Positions 54,944 to 64,000 of a stretch of DNA of 64,000 nucleotides are shown here, in pieces. Source of the stretch: an uncultured Bacteroidales bacterium (lineage in GTDB: Bacteria; Bacteroidota; Bacteroidia; Bacteroidales; Bacteroidaceae). Within the stretch, counting starts at the first letter, position 1, and each line of letters begins with the position of its first letter. The notes below the pieces were generated by a model. It was not told the origin of the DNA and ran no database searches. It saw only the letters and a list, made by a program, of their open reading frames with translations. The translations under genes and the position numbers were made by a program. The DNA is taken from NCBI GenBank assembly GCA_902800305.1, contig CADCDP010000008.1:1-64000 (forward strand), given 5' to 3'.

Positions 54944-54983
54944 AAAAGCCTGATATGAGTATTCGTACTTGTATCAGGCTTTT
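54944..54983. terminator. Bidirectional terminator between helicase and pseudouridine synthase genes
   Basis: AAAAGCCTGATA (54944-54955) and TATCAGGCTTTT (54972-54983) form a perfect 12-bp stem; T runs follow on both strands. The right arm overlaps the stop codon and last codons of the minus-strand gene. Confidence 0.85.
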
Positions 54984-56392
54984 TCTGTAAATGTCATCCA
55001 TTCGCCTGTGGTGGGGTGGCGGAAAGTGATGCTTTCGGCATGGAGATAGAGGCGGTCGGCGGCGGTGCCGTAGAGGATGTCGCCCCGAATGGGACTGCCG
55101 AGACCTTCGGGATGGGCACAGTGGATGCGCAATTGATGTGTGCGACCTGTCTGAGGGAACAGCTCGATGCGGCTGTTCCCTTTATATATATAATGTGTAA
55201 TGGAGGGTTTGCCAAAGCGGTAATCGACCACTTGGCGGGGAGAGTCGAAAGGGTTGCGCGAGAGGGGCAGGGAGATGGTGCCCTCTTGTGGCAGAGAGGG
55301 GCTAAGGGGAGCGGAAAGAAGGGCCACATATTTCTTTTTGACTTCGTGACGGACAAATTGCTTCTGGAGCTGTCGGCAGGTCTCGATGTTTTTGGCAGCA
55401 ATGAGAAGTCCGGAGGTGTCTTGGTCGAGACGATGTGCAAGGCGTATTTCGGGGTCGATGGCAGAGAGGTGAAGCTGGAGTGACACCTCGCCGTGGTTGC
55501 GACTGGGCACGGAAAGAAGTCCCGAGGGCTTGCTGACCACCATGATGTCGGTGTCTTCGTAGATGATGCGTACTTGTTGGAGCAATGCTTGTCCGCGACG
55601 GAAGAGAGGATTTTCCTCCACATCGAGTCCCTGCATCATGTAGGTAAGGATAGGCACACACTTATGCTGGCAGGAAGGGTAGAAGTGTCCCTCGACACGC
55701 ATCTGGCTACCTTGCGATGGCCCTACCCAGAACTCTTCCATGCAGAGGGGCTTGAGGTTGTGCAGGTAGGCGTATTGCAGGAGTTTGGGAGCACAACATT
55801 CGCCCGCACCAGCAGGAGGAATACCGACCTTGGAATGGGGCTTGATGGGGGTGCGTCCTTCTTTGTAGTCGAGGTACTCTTCCTCGGTGAAGGGAGTCTT
55901 GTAGTCCTTAAAGATGTCGATGAGGTCAGCCACGTTGCCCTGTGCGTTGTGCATTCGGAACTGACGAAAAGTCCACGTTTGGAGGGCTTGCGACTTTTCT
56001 TTGCGGAGGGCTTTCAAGGTCACCTTTTCTTCGTTATCTTTACTTTGCTGGATGCGCTGGGTCAGTTCCACAATGCGCTGTTCCTCTTCACGGAAGTAGC
56101 CCTGCTGTAAGTCGAAAATGGGGGGAACAAAACCTTCGTGGTGGTAGGAACCGTTATAGATGCCCGAAAAGGCTCGGAGGTAGTAACGCTTGCCTTCATG
56201 CTCCACCACCAAGACCCCGAACATCTTGCCTTCTTGGGGGTACATCTCTGGTGTGTGGTGGCAATAGTCAATCACCTCCTTTGCCGCCAGTTGGCAAAGG
56301 GGGTGAGGACGGTAGCAGAAAGGGTAGGTGAATTGTGACGGCGACGGAATGCTTTCTGCTTCAGAGGGGAGAGGGTGAAGTAGAGGGTTCAT
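54974..56392 (-). CDS. RluA-family RNA pseudouridine synthase (long form)
   Basis: A 472-residue enzyme. The C-terminal half is the RluA catalytic domain: IMVVSKPSGLLSVPS, AHRLDQDTSGLLIAAK with the catalytic Asp, KKYVALLSAPL, and QTGRTHQLRIHCAH. An N-terminal domain of about 200 residues with conserved cysteines (GIPPAGAGECCAPKLLQYA) is typical of the longer Bacteroidetes/proteobacterial members. It isomerises uridine in rRNA or tRNA. SAPLSPSLPQEGTISLPLSR at about 360-380 is encoded by a GC-rich partly palindromic segment and appears as an insert. It begins 3 bases after mrp. Confidence 0.92.
   Translation of the reverse strand: MNPLLHPLPSEAESIPSPSQFTYPFCYRPHPLCQLAAKEVIDYCHHTPEMYPQEGKMFGVLVVEHEGKRYYLRAFSGIYNGSYHHEGFVPPIFDLQQGYFREEEQRIVELTQRIQQSKDNEEKVTLKALRKEKSQALQTWTFRQFRMHNAQGNVADLIDIFKDYKTPFTEEEYLDYKEGRTPIKPHSKVGIPPAGAGECCAPKLLQYAYLHNLKPLCMEEFWVGPSQGSQMRVEGHFYPSCQHKCVPILTYMMQGLDVEENPLFRRGQALLQQVRIIYEDTDIMVVSKPSGLLSVPSRNHGEVSLQLHLSAIDPEIRLAHRLDQDTSGLLIAAKNIETCRQLQKQFVRHEVKKKYVALLSAPLSPSLPQEGTISLPLSRNPFDSPRQVVDYRFGKPSITHYIYKGNSRIELFPQTGRTHQLRIHCAHPEGLGSPIRGDILYGTAADRLYLHAESITFRHPTTGEWMTFTEKA
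55261..55311. repeat. In-frame GC-rich palindromic segment in the pseudouridine synthase gene
   Basis: CCCTCT (55271-55276) and AGAGGG (55285-55290) pair, with TGCC/GGCA nested alongside, inside a block of AGAGGGG-type motifs. On the coding strand it reads CCCTCTCTGCC and resembles the CTCTCCCC inserts of the other genes. The boundaries are uncertain. Confidence 0.45.
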
Positions 56393-56395
56393 CGC

Positions 56396-57496
56396 TTACT
56401 TCTGTAGTTCAACGCGTTGGGTCGGTGCCAGTTCCACGTTGCGCTTGTCCACCTGTGTCACCACCTTAGCAGCCAAGCTCATAAAGGCGATGCCTTCGGG
56501 GGAAGCAGGGTCGAGTACGGCTGGTTCGCCTTTGTCGCCCGTCTCGCAAACGGATTGGATGAGGGGAATTTGTGCCAAGAGTGGCACGTTCAGCTCTTCG
56601 GCCAACTGTTTGCCTCCGTCTTTGCCGAAGATGTAATACTTGTTTTCGGGCAGTTCGGCAGGGGTGAACCATGCCATGTTTTCCACCAGTCCGAGGATGG
56701 GCACGTTCACCTTCTCGTTCATGTACATATTGATGCCCTTACGTGCATCGGCCAGTGCCACTTGTTGGGGCGTAGTGACGATAACGGCTCCTGTGATGCC
56801 GAGGGTTTGGAGAAGGGTCAAGTGGATGTCGCTGGTGCCAGGAGGCGTGTCGAGGATGAAGTAGTCAAGTTCTCCCCATTGGGCTTCGGTAATGAGCTGT
56901 TTAAGGGCGTTGGAAGCCATTCCACCACGCCACAAGGTGGCTTGGTCGGGATTAACGAAGAAGCCGATGGAGAGAAGTTTCACGCCATATTTCTCGATGG
57001 GCACGATGAGGTCTCTGCCGTCCACCTGCGTCGCAAAAGGACGTTCTTCTTCTACGCCGAACATTTTGGGCATCGAAGGACCAAAGATGTCAGTGTCGAG
57101 CAGTCCGACGCGGTAGCCGAGCTTTGCCAATCCGATGGCGAGGTTGGCTGTAACGGTAGATTTGCCCACGCCACCTTTACCAGAGCTGACTGCAATAATA
57201 TTCCTCACGCCGCACAGTAGCTTGTCTGGCTCGGGTGGCAGGGCGGTTTTCGCTTTTGTGCTGATGGTCACTTCCACGTCGGGATGCACAAACGTCTTGA
57301 TGGCTGCCTCAGCAGCCTTCACGACAGATTTCTTGAATGGGTCGGTCTCTTTCTCGAAGATGAGCGAGAAGGACACCTTCATGCCGTCGATGCGGAGGTC
57401 ATCCTCCAGCATCTCGTTCTCCATCACGCTCTTGCCATTGCCTGGATAGCGCACGGTGGAGAGGGCATCGTGTATGAGTTTGGGGTAAATAGTCAT
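56396..57496 (-). CDS. Mrp/NBP35-type iron-sulfur carrier ATPase
   Basis: A 366-residue cytoplasmic P-loop protein. An N-terminal MIP18-like domain (about 1-90) precedes the deviant Walker A SSGKGGVGKSTVTANLA, the switch DTDIFGPSMPKMFG and the Walker B region FILDTPPGTSDIHLTLLQ. Relatives hold and deliver iron-sulfur clusters to apoproteins. The CxxC pair seen in many members is not visible, which is notable. It sits between trmB and the pseudouridine synthase gene, 19 and 3 bases apart. Confidence 0.93.
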   Translation of the reverse strand: MTIYPKLIHDALSTVRYPGNGKSVMENEMLEDDLRIDGMKVSFSLIFEKETDPFKKSVVKAAEAAIKTFVHPDVEVTISTKAKTALPPEPDKLLCGVRNIIAVSSGKGGVGKSTVTANLAIGLAKLGYRVGLLDTDIFGPSMPKMFGVEEERPFATQVDGRDLIVPIEKYGVKLLSIGFFVNPDQATLWRGGMASNALKQLITEAQWGELDYFILDTPPGTSDIHLTLLQTLGITGAVIVTTPQQVALADARKGINMYMNEKVNVPILGLVENMAWFTPAELPENKYYIFGKDGGKQLAEELNVPLLAQIPLIQSVCETGDKGEPAVLDPASPEGIAFMSLAAKVVTQVDKRNVELAPTQRVELQK

Positions 57497-57515
57497 GTGT
57501 TAAATGGATTTCTTT

Positions 57516-58277
57516 CTATTTTCCTGTTTTCTTTGTTGACACCACTTGGTGGTTATAGGAACGGTAGCCATCGACGGGAATTTCGATGTCTGGCTCTTCG
57601 AGTGTGCCGTTATGGGGCAGACGAAAACGGAGATACTTGATGGGGATGCCGCGTTCCAGCCACATGCCCTCGTAGTAGGTACGGATGTCGGTGAGGGAAG
57701 CATCGATGTCTTTTTCCGCGTACAAGTCGAAGGTGCATTGCTCCAAAGGCAGGTGGTTCTTCTCCACCATATATTTAGTATAGGTGGCGAGGAAATTGGA
57801 GTCGGTCTTCAAGTGGATAAGACCGCCGTCGATGAGGAAATGTCGGTAACGCTCCATGAAGTACGTGGAAGTCAGTCTTTTGGTGGCTTTCTTCATCTGG
57901 GGGTCGGAGAACGTGAGCCAGAGTTCGGACACCTCGTTTTCAGCGAAGAAACTGGCGATGCACTCAATGTTGGTGCGCAAGAAAGCTACGTTCTTCATGC
58001 CCTCTTCCAAAGCGGTTTTAGCTCCATGCCACATACGCGCCCCCTTGATATCGACCCCGATGAAGTTCTTTTCGGGAAAACGACGAGCCAGCCCGATGGT
58101 GTATTCTCCACGGCCACAGCCCAGTTCAAGCACGATGGGGTTCGTGTTCTTGAAGAAATCCCCGTGCCACTTTCCTTTCAGTGCAAAACCTTCTTGTTCC
58201 AGCTGCCAGAAGGGACATTCCACCACCAGCGGATTCGCAGCCATTTCGGCGAATTTAGCAAGTTTCCCTTTTCCCAT
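57516..58277 (-). CDS. trmB: tRNA (guanine-N7)-methyltransferase
   Basis: A 253-residue class I methyltransferase that uses S-adenosylmethionine to make m7G46 in tRNA. SAM motif [16 protein letters not shown], then [21 protein letters not shown] and [18 protein letters not shown], where relatives have DPWPKxxHxxxR, so the substrate-binding motif is of the Bacteroidetes variant. Its start shares one base with the dnaX stop (TAATG), so translation is coupled. Confidence 0.93.
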   Translation of the reverse strand: MGKGKLAKFAEMAANPLVVECPFWQLEQEGFALKGKWHGDFFKNTNPIVLELGCGRGEYTIGLARRFPEKNFIGVDIKGARMWHGAKTALEEGMKNVAFLRTNIECIASFFAENEVSELWLTFSDPQMKKATKRLTSTYFMERYRHFLIDGGLIHLKTDSNFLATYTKYMVEKNHLPLEQCTFDLYAEKDIDASLTDIRTYYEGMWLERGIPIKYLRFRLPHNGTLEEPDIEIPVDGYRSYNHQVVSTKKTGK

Positions 58278-60070
58278 TATGCAAGTTCCAATTCAAATTC
58301 TTCTTTCAGTTTTCTGAGTGCTTCGCTCTGCTGGAGCATCATGCCCAACTGCTCCGCTTTGCTGAAGGCTCGCCGTTTGTCGGTTACCTCGCGCAGACGT
58401 GTTGTGATGCAGAGCGAGTTATTTTGCAATCGTTGGCGCAGAAAAGCCTCGATGCGCGGTTGCATTTTTGCCACTTCGTTTTGGATGGAAGGGTTGTCAA
58501 CCACCACCAGAATGGTCTTACCATCTTCCTGCAAGGTCGGCTCCATGTTGTCCAACTGGTGCGACATGGCTATCTCTTGCTGAGGCAGTCCCGATGCAAA
58601 TTCCCTCCATGCAATGGTGAGTTCAACGCCCGACACAGGCTTGTCCTCGAAAGCAGATTCTGCCGGTTGAGTGGCCACCTGAGTAGGGGCTTGGGGCGTG
58701 GCCTCCTGTGTTGTTCTCCTGATGGAGAAGCTTCGCAGGGATGTCCCCCTTCCTGTGACTTCATTAGTTTTTGCGAAAGAAGGTCGGGAAAGAGCGTTAG
58801 GACGAGGTTGGTAAATAGGAGCTTCATTCTCCCTTGCCACACTCCGTGCTTGGGACTGCTCTTCCGCTTTTCTCTCTTGTGGCAGCGTTGCCGTCGGCTG
58901 TTGAGGTTGTGTCTTCAGCCGATTGAATATGGGTTTAAGAATCTTCGTAGGGCAAAGCCCCGACGATTCCCCGTCATCGGAGGAGAGTTGCGCCATCTCG
59001 ATGAGGGTAAGTTCCACCAACAGCCGTTTGTTTTGGCTCTGCTTATAGTTCAAGTCGCAATCGCTCGCCAGCTTCATGGCCTTGAAGAGGAACTTCGACT
59101 TACATTTTTGAGCCTGTTCCCTATACTTCTGTCGCACTTCTTCACTCGCCTCAATCAGCCCCACGGTTTGCGAGTCCTGGCTGACCAGCAGATTCCTGAA
59201 GTGAGTCGATAGCCCCGTGATGAAGTATTGCCCCTCGAATCCTTTTGACAGAATCTCGTTGAAGGTGAGCATACATTCCGTGATTTTCCCCTCCAGAAAA
59301 TAGTCGGTCAAGCGGAAATAGTAGTCGTAGTCGAGCACGTTCAGGTTCTCGATGGTCTGCTGGTAGGTGATGTTGCCACCACAGAACGACGCCACTTGGT
59401 CAAAAATAGACAGGGCATCCCTCATGCCGCCATCAGCCTTCTGTGCAATCACATTCAGCGCAGCATCCTCCGTCTTAATGCCTTCCTTTTCTGCTACATT
59501 CTTCAGGTGGCGAACGATATGATCGACCGACATACGGTTGAAGTCGTAAATCTGGCATCGCGACAGGATGGTGGGCAAGAGCTTATGCTTCTCTGTCGTG
59601 GCGAGGATGAAGATGGCATGATGGGGCGGTTCTTCGAGCGTTTTCAGGAAAGCGTTGAATGCCGCTTGCGACAGCATGTGAACCTCGTCGATGATGAACA
59701 CCTTATACTTGCCAATCTGCGGCGGGATTCTCACCTGCTCGATGAGTTGACGGATGTCCTCCACCGAATTGTTCGATGCCGCGTCCAGTTCGTGAATATT
59801 GTAAGAACGTTGCTCGTTGAACGCCTTGCAGGATTCGCACTCGCCACACGCCTCGCCATCTTCCCGTGGATGGAGGCAGTTGATGGTTCTGGCAAAAATG
59901 CGGGCACACGTCGTCTTGCCCACACCACGGGGGCCACAGAATAAATAGGCATGAGCCAAACGTCCGCTCCTGATGGCATTCTTCAGCGTGGTGGTCAGCG
60001 CACCCTGTCCCACCACTGTGTCGAACGTCATCGGGCGGTACTTCCGTGCCGAAACGATATAGTTTTCCAT
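58277..60070 (-). CDS. dnaX: DNA polymerase III subunit gamma/tau
   Basis: The clamp-loader ATPase of the replisome, 597 residues. P-loop [15 protein letters not shown], a four-Cys zinc site ([17 protein letters not shown]), Walker [11 protein letters not shown], and the sensor [17 protein letters not shown] are all present. The C-terminal third is a Gln/Pro/Thr-rich linker and a tau-like domain. No poly-A slip site is visible by eye, so a shorter gamma form cannot be claimed. A -7 box TATATTTGC (60090-60098, minus strand) lies 19 bases upstream. Confidence 0.96.
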   Translation of the reverse strand: MENYIVSARKYRPMTFDTVVGQGALTTTLKNAIRSGRLAHAYLFCGPRGVGKTTCARIFARTINCLHPREDGEACGECESCKAFNEQRSYNIHELDAASNNSVEDIRQLIEQVRIPPQIGKYKVFIIDEVHMLSQAAFNAFLKTLEEPPHHAIFILATTEKHKLLPTILSRCQIYDFNRMSVDHIVRHLKNVAEKEGIKTEDAALNVIAQKADGGMRDALSIFDQVASFCGGNITYQQTIENLNVLDYDYYFRLTDYFLEGKITECMLTFNEILSKGFEGQYFITGLSTHFRNLLVSQDSQTVGLIEASEEVRQKYREQAQKCKSKFLFKAMKLASDCDLNYKQSQNKRLLVELTLIEMAQLSSDDGESSGLCPTKILKPIFNRLKTQPQQPTATLPQERKAEEQSQARSVARENEAPIYQPRPNALSRPSFAKTNEVTGRGTSLRSFSIRRTTQEATPQAPTQVATQPAESAFEDKPVSGVELTIAWREFASGLPQQEIAMSHQLDNMEPTLQEDGKTILVVVDNPSIQNEVAKMQPRIEAFLRQRLQNNSLCITTRLREVTDKRRAFSKAEQLGMMLQQSEALRKLKEEFELELA

Positions 60071-60089
60071 ATTTTAAAGCATTATTATT

Positions 60090-60098
60090 GCAAATATA
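60090..60098 (-). promoter_or_regulatory. Promoter -7 box of dnaX
   Basis: TATATTTGC on the minus strand matches TAnnTTTG. It probably drives dnaX-trmB-mrp and the pseudouridine synthase gene as one unit. No -33 TTTG at normal spacing. Confidence 0.55.
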
Positions 60099-60173
60099 AG
60101 GAAAAAAAACAAGAGAAGATACCCTAAAGGTACAATTTTTCGGTTTTTTGGGTTATTTATGGCGGAAAAGCAC

Positions 60174-60182
60174 TAATTTTGC
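60174..60182 (+). promoter_or_regulatory. Promoter -7 box of the repeat-protein gene
   Basis: TAATTTTGC, with TTTG at 60147-60150, 23 bases upstream (slightly long spacing). It lies 27 bases before the ATG at 60210 and is divergent from the dnaX promoter. Confidence 0.55.
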
Positions 60183-60209
60183 CACTCAAATTATTAGAAC
60201 ATAGACACG

Positions 60210-63200
60210 ATGCAACATAAAGATGAACAAAAATATAAACACAGGGTAAAAGGTGTGCTAAAAATTTATTTTCTTATCCTTATTTTATTTTCTTTTAACC
60301 TGTCTCTTTCAGCTTCAGATTTAGATTCCCTGTTGAGGAAGCCGAATTTGAAAATTTTTGATATAGGGAATAGTTATACCGATGATGCTACGACGATGTT
60401 GCCAGATCTTGTGACGGCCAGTGGGGCGGATGTGAGTGACATGTGCCTTTATTCTGCTTATCGAGGAGGGGCTACATTTATGAGTTGGTATAATACGTAT
60501 AACGACAACGATAACGATTATTATAGAATAAACAAAGTTTTAGGGGGCCTATCAGCCAATATAGAAATAGGGAACAGTCAAGCTTACGATGGCTCTCTTT
60601 TCAGAAAAGCACTGACCCAAGAACAATGGGATTTAATTCTCATTCATCAAGCGAGTCTTTATGCGCCTAATTATGAGATGTGGGGAGGAACTGGGCCTGG
60701 AGGGTATTTGAATGAACTTTTGGCACTCATTAGGGAACTTCAGCCACAAGCAAAGATAGGTTTCTATGTGGTTCATTCTTATTGGGATAACCATCAGAAT
60801 AATATACAAAAATCGTCTTATCTTCGTTGGCAAAAGATCGTTAGTTCCGTTCAGCAGTTGTTGGCTAATTATGAGATAGATTTTGTGGTACCATACGGTA
60901 CCGCTGTGGAAAACTTGCGAGCCAGTTCCTACAATAACGAGTATGATTTGACGCGAGACGGCACGCATTGCGAGCTTGGCCTATGCCGATATACCGCCGC
61001 TGCGGCTTATTATCAAGCGTTGATTTATCCTCGGACAGGCATATCCGTGTTGGGAAACACTGCAAGGTACAACGTCACCGACACAAATTTTCCCTATCCC
61101 CCCGTGGCTGTGACAGACGATAATGCTATCGTCGCTCAGAAAGCTGCAGTATTGGCCAATCAAAATTGGAGCAAATGTGTGAATCCTGAGAAAGCGCACA
61201 TCGTGACTTATAGGGTCGATGATAGCGAGTATGCCCAGGTTGTAGTTGAGGATGGGAAACCTTTGCGCCCGATTTCTCCAGAGAAAGAGTGGTACACCTT
61301 TTCTGGCTGGGGAGAAGTGCCCGAGGTCATGCCTGACCAAGATATTACGCTTTCGGGAACATTCTCTCCAAACCGTTATGTCTTGACCTTCATCGTTGAC
61401 GGTGACACCATTCAATCTGATTCCGTTCCTCATCATACTCCGATTGTGCTTCCTGACCTGCCAGAGAAAGAAGGTGCCACGTTCTCTGGTTGGGGAGAAG
61501 TGCCAGAGTTGATGCCGCTTTATGACTTGACACTGATGGGAACCTTCACGAGGAACTGCTATACATTAACCTTTGTGGCAGATGACAAAATTGTTCAATC
61601 TGGTATTGTTCCTTACGGCTCTACGTTGCGACTTCCTACTGCTCCGAAAAAGGATAATTATGTGTTTCAGAATTGGGGTGAAGCACCGGACGCGATGCCT
61701 GATCATGATTTGACTTTGACCGCATTTTATTTGGGTGTACCCTACGCTTTAGCCTATCTTGTAGATGGTGACACGCTTCATGTCGATTCTGTTCCTTACA
61801 ATTCGCCGATTACGCTCATGGAAGAGCCCGTGAAGGAAGGCCACACGTTCTCCGGATGGAGTGAGGTGCCCGAAACGATGCCGCTGAACGATTTGACCGT
61901 TACGGGTACGTTCACACCTAACGAATACGCCTTGATTTTCATGTCGGAAGGGGACACCCTCCAAGTCGATTCCCTTCTTTACGGATCGCCCATCGTCCTT
62001 CCTGAAGACCCCGTGAAGGAGAACTATGTGTTCCAGAATTGGGGTGAAGTGCCCGAAACGATGCCGGCTCACGATGTGACCTTGACCGCTGTGTATGAAG
62101 GCAAGCGTTTCTTGCTGTCCTTCGTCGTGGACGGCGACACGCTGATGGCCGATTCTGTTCCTTACAATGACCCTGTCGTTGTTCCAGAAGAACCCGTGAA
62201 GGAAGGCCATACGTTCTCTGGCTGGGGCGAAGTGCCCGAAACGATGCCACTGAGCGATTTGACTGTTACGGGTACGTTCACACCGAACAAATATGCCTTG
62301 ATTTTCATGCAGGAAGGCGATACCCTCCAAGTCGATTCCCTTCTTTACGATTCGCCCATCGTCCTACCAGAAGACCCTGTAAAAGAGAATTATGTGTTCC
62401 AGAATTGGGGTGAAGTGCCCGAAACGATGCCGGCTTACGATGTGACCTTGACCGCAGTGTATGAAGGCCAGCGTTTCTTGTTGTCCTTCGTGGTCGATGG
62501 CGACACGCTGATGACCGATTCTGTTCCTTACAATGACCCCGTCATTCTTCCCGAAGAACCCGTGAAGGAAGGCCATACGTTCTCTGGCTGGGGCGAGGTA
62601 CCCGAAACGATGCCAGCCAATGATTTGACTGTTACGGGTACATTCACACCTAACGAATACGCTTTGATTTTCATGTCGGATGGGGACACGCTCCAAGTCG
62701 ATTCCCTTCTTTACGGTTCGCCCATCGTCCTTCCCGAAGACCCCGTGAAGGAGAATTATGTGTTCCTGAATTGGGGCGAAGTGCCAGAAACGATGCCGGC
62801 TCACGATGTAACCTTGACCGCTGTGTATGAAGGCCAGCGTTTCTTGCTGTCCTTCGTGGTCGATGGCGACACGCTGATGGCCGATTCTGTTCCCTACAAT
62901 GACCCTGTCGTTCTTCTCGAAGAACCGGTGAAGGAAGGGCATACGTTCTCCGGATGGAGTGAGGTGCCCGAAACGATGCCGCTGATCGATTTGACCATTA
63001 CTGGTACGGTCACACCTAACGAATACGCTTTGATTTTCATGTCGGAAGGGGACACGCTTCAAGTCGATTCCCTTCTTTACGGTTCGCTCATCGTCCTTCC
63101 CGAAGACCCTGTAAAGGAGAACTATGTGTTCCAGAATTGGGGTGAAGTGCCAGAAACGATGCCGGCTTACGATGTGACCTTGACCGCAGTGTATGAAGGC

Positions 63201-64000
63201 AAGCGTTTCTTGCTGTCCTTCGGGGTCGATGGCGACACGCTGATGTCCGATTCTGTTCCTTACAATGACCCTGTCGTTGTTCCAGAAGAACCTGTGAAAG
63301 AAGGCCATACGTTCTCTGGCTGGGGCGAAGTGCCCGAAACGATGCCCGCCAACGATTTGACCGTTACGGGTACATTCACACCGAATAAATATGCCTTGAT
63401 TTTCATGGTGGAAGGCGATACCCTCCAAGTTGATTCGGTTTTATATGGTTCGCCCTTCCTTCTTCCTGATGTGGACGAAAAGGTCGGTCATTCATTCTCC
63501 TGGGAGGAGTCTCCAGAAGTGATGCCAGCCAACGACCTGACGTTGCATGGGTACTATACAATCAAGAAATATGCCTTGACATTCACGGTGGATGGCGACA
63601 CGCTCTACACAGACACCCTATTCTACAATGCCCCCATCATTATTCCCGATGCTCCTGTGAAAGAGGGTTGTACGTTCTCTGGCTGGGGTGAAGTGCCAGA
63701 TTTAATGCCCGCCAACAATCTGACTATAGCAGGTTCATTCTTGGCCAACACTTTTGTCTTGACCTATATGGTGAATGGCGAAGTCTTTAAGACGATGAAT
63801 AAGGCGTATGGCGCTCCGATAGAGCATGAAGAGTATCCGGTTGAGGAGGGGTACACCTTCTCTGGTTGGGGTAAACTGCCAGAAACTATGCCGGCAGCCA
63901 ATATGATTGTGAATGGAATGGTGATAAAGGCCGAAAAGCAAGGTGACGTGAATGGTGATGGATTCATTAACATTTCGGATGTGACCACATTGGTGAACAT
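60210..64000 (+). CDS. Secreted DUF4886/SGNH-like protein with 15 repeats and dockerin-like end (partial)
   Basis: Open from ATG 60210 to the window edge (over 1260 codons). A basic N-terminus and hydrophobic helix (FLILILFSFNLSLSA) form a signal peptide. Residues about 45-290 are a DUF4886/SGNH-hydrolase-like domain: FDIGNSYTDDA, ILIHQAS and DGTHCE...Y give the Ser, Asn/Gln and Asp-x-x-His positions. Then follow 15 units of about 60 residues (FSGWGEVPETMP...LTVTGTFTPN type) like the Listeria-Bacteroides InlB B-repeat, ending with a dockerin-like calcium loop (GDVNGDGFINISDVTTLVN). Probably a cell-surface or exported esterase; the substrate is unknown. The repeats are DNA-identical enough to recombine. 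Confidence 0.88.
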   Translation, partial: MQHKDEQKYKHRVKGVLKIYFLILILFSFNLSLSASDLDSLLRKPNLKIFDIGNSYTDDATTMLPDLVTASGADVSDMCLYSAYRGGATFMSWYNTYNDNDNDYYRINKVLGGLSANIEIGNSQAYDGSLFRKALTQEQWDLILIHQASLYAPNYEMWGGTGPGGYLNELLALIRELQPQAKIGFYVVHSYWDNHQNNIQKSSYLRWQKIVSSVQQLLANYEIDFVVPYGTAVENLRASSYNNEYDLTRDGTHCELGLCRYTAAAAYYQALIYPRTGISVLGNTARYNVTDTNFPYPPVAVTDDNAIVAQKAAVLANQNWSKCVNPEKAHIVTYRVDDSEYAQVVVEDGKPLRPISPEKEWYTFSGWGEVPEVMPDQDITLSGTFSPNRYVLTFIVDGDTIQSDSVPHHTPIVLPDLPEKEGATFSGWGEVPELMPLYDLTLMGTFTRNCYTLTFVADDKIVQSGIVPYGSTLRLPTAPKKDNYVFQNWGEAPDAMPDHDLTLTAFYLGVPYALAYLVDGDTLHVDSVPYNSPITLMEEPVKEGHTFSGWSEVPETMPLNDLTVTGTFTPNEYALIFMSEGDTLQVDSLLYGSPIVLPEDPVKENYVFQNWGEVPETMPAHDVTLTAVYEGKRFLLSFVVDGDTLMADSVPYNDPVVVPEEPVKEGHTFSGWGEVPETMPLSDLTVTGTFTPNKYALIFMQEGDTLQVDSLLYDSPIVLPEDPVKENYVFQNWGEVPETMPAYDVTLTAVYEGQRFLLSFVVDGDTLMTDSVPYNDPVILPEEPVKEGHTFSGWGEVPETMPANDLTVTGTFTPNEYALIFMSDGDTLQVDSLLYGSPIVLPEDPVKENYVFLNWGEVPETMPAHDVTLTAVYEGQRFLLSFVVDGDTLMADSVPYNDPVVLLEEPVKEGHTFSGWSEVPETMPLIDLTITGTVTPNEYALIFMSEGDTLQVDSLLYGSLIVLPEDPVKENYVFQNWGEVPETMPAYDVTLTAVYEGKRFLLSFGVDGDTLMSDSVPYNDPVVVPEEPVKEGHTFSGWGEVPETMPANDLTVTGTFTPNKYALIFMVEGDTLQVDSVLYGSPFLLPDVDEKVGHSFSWEESPEVMPANDLTLHGYYTIKKYALTFTVDGDTLYTDTLFYNAPIIIPDAPVKEGCTFSGWGEVPDLMPANNLTIAGSFLANTFVLTYMVNGEVFKTMNKAYGAPIEHEEYPVEEGYTFSGWGKLPETMPAANMIVNGMVIKAEKQGDVNGDGFINISDVTTLVN
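61198..63930 (+). repeat. Tandem repeat region with 366-bp higher-order unit
   Basis: Fifteen units of about 180 bp encode the B-repeat-like domains. From 61920 two unit types alternate, giving a 366-bp dimer: the same NEYALIFM/NKYALIFM codons start at 61920, 62286, 62652, 63018 and 63384, exactly 366 bases apart each time. Copies differ by few bases, so recent duplication is likely. Confidence 0.9.

Noticed and set aside
62364..63428. Long minus-strand open frame (about 350 codons) and a second one at 61749-62330
   Set aside because: They are mirror images of the tandem repeats in the + strand secreted protein; the repeats keep one antisense frame open. The translation is His/Arg-rich and has no start context.

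Overview
The window reads as chromosomal DNA of a Bacteroidales bacterium, most likely Prevotella/Segatella or a close relative. The main signs are many promoters of the Bacteroidetes type (a -7 box TAnnTTTG), SusC-era style outer-membrane barrels, a DapL-type lysine pathway, glutamate synthase next to other glutamine amidotransferases, C69 dipeptidase, and almost no Shine-Dalgarno sequences. The genus is an inference; no rRNA or tRNA gene was seen.

Layout. (1) 1-3.4 kb is an AT-rich accessory stretch with two proteins carrying PD-(D/E)XK-like residues, a 122-residue orphan and several repeats. A 67-bp leader is repeated in front of three different genes. (2) 3.4-16.3 kb is housekeeping: a small DnaE-like protein and a phosphoesterase (+), then the minus-strand run gltB-gltD-dapL-purF-like-pyrG-dapF, which links ammonia assimilation, diaminopimelate and nucleotide synthesis. 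(3) 16.4-28.2 kb carries a palindromic element, a C69 dipeptidase, a membrane-bound winged-helix regulator, an outer-membrane barrel, a GH2 beta-galactosidase, phosphoglucomutase, a BASS transporter and a carboxypeptidase-regulatory-like protein. (4) 28.3-51.6 kb is a surface polysaccharide locus: tyrosine recombinase, a 215-bp segment between perfect 30-bp inverted repeats that holds a promoter, a NusG/UpxY-like antiterminator, an AT-rich core (flippase, EpsG-like polymerase, glycosyltransferases, two pyruvyltransferase-family proteins with an FrhB-like protein), and a less AT-rich tail (AlgD-like dehydrogenase, acyltransferase, heparinase-like lyase, GT4, WecG/TagA-like). (5) 51.6-60.1 kb holds a small membrane protein next to a large palindrome, a nucleotidyltransferase, a helicase, and the minus-strand run dnaX-trmB-mrp-rluA-like. 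(6) 60.2-64 kb is the start of a very long secreted repeat protein that runs off the window.

How parts work together. In the orientation given, the promoter between the 30-bp repeats points left, away from the polysaccharide genes, so I read the locus as OFF and switchable by the adjacent recombinase. The antiterminator would then carry transcription through the roughly 20-kb operon. The winged-helix regulator at 18.3 kb is followed by three TGTCAG repeats at 11-bp period just upstream of the promoter of the outer-membrane gene, a layout expected for direct activation.

Most unusual signals: the invertible promoter; GC-rich palindromic elements sitting in frame inside several unrelated coding genes (two copies in the beta-galactosidase, others in pyrG, dapF, gltB and the pseudouridine synthase); the thrice-repeated 67-bp leader; and exact 366-bp higher-order repeats in the terminal gene.
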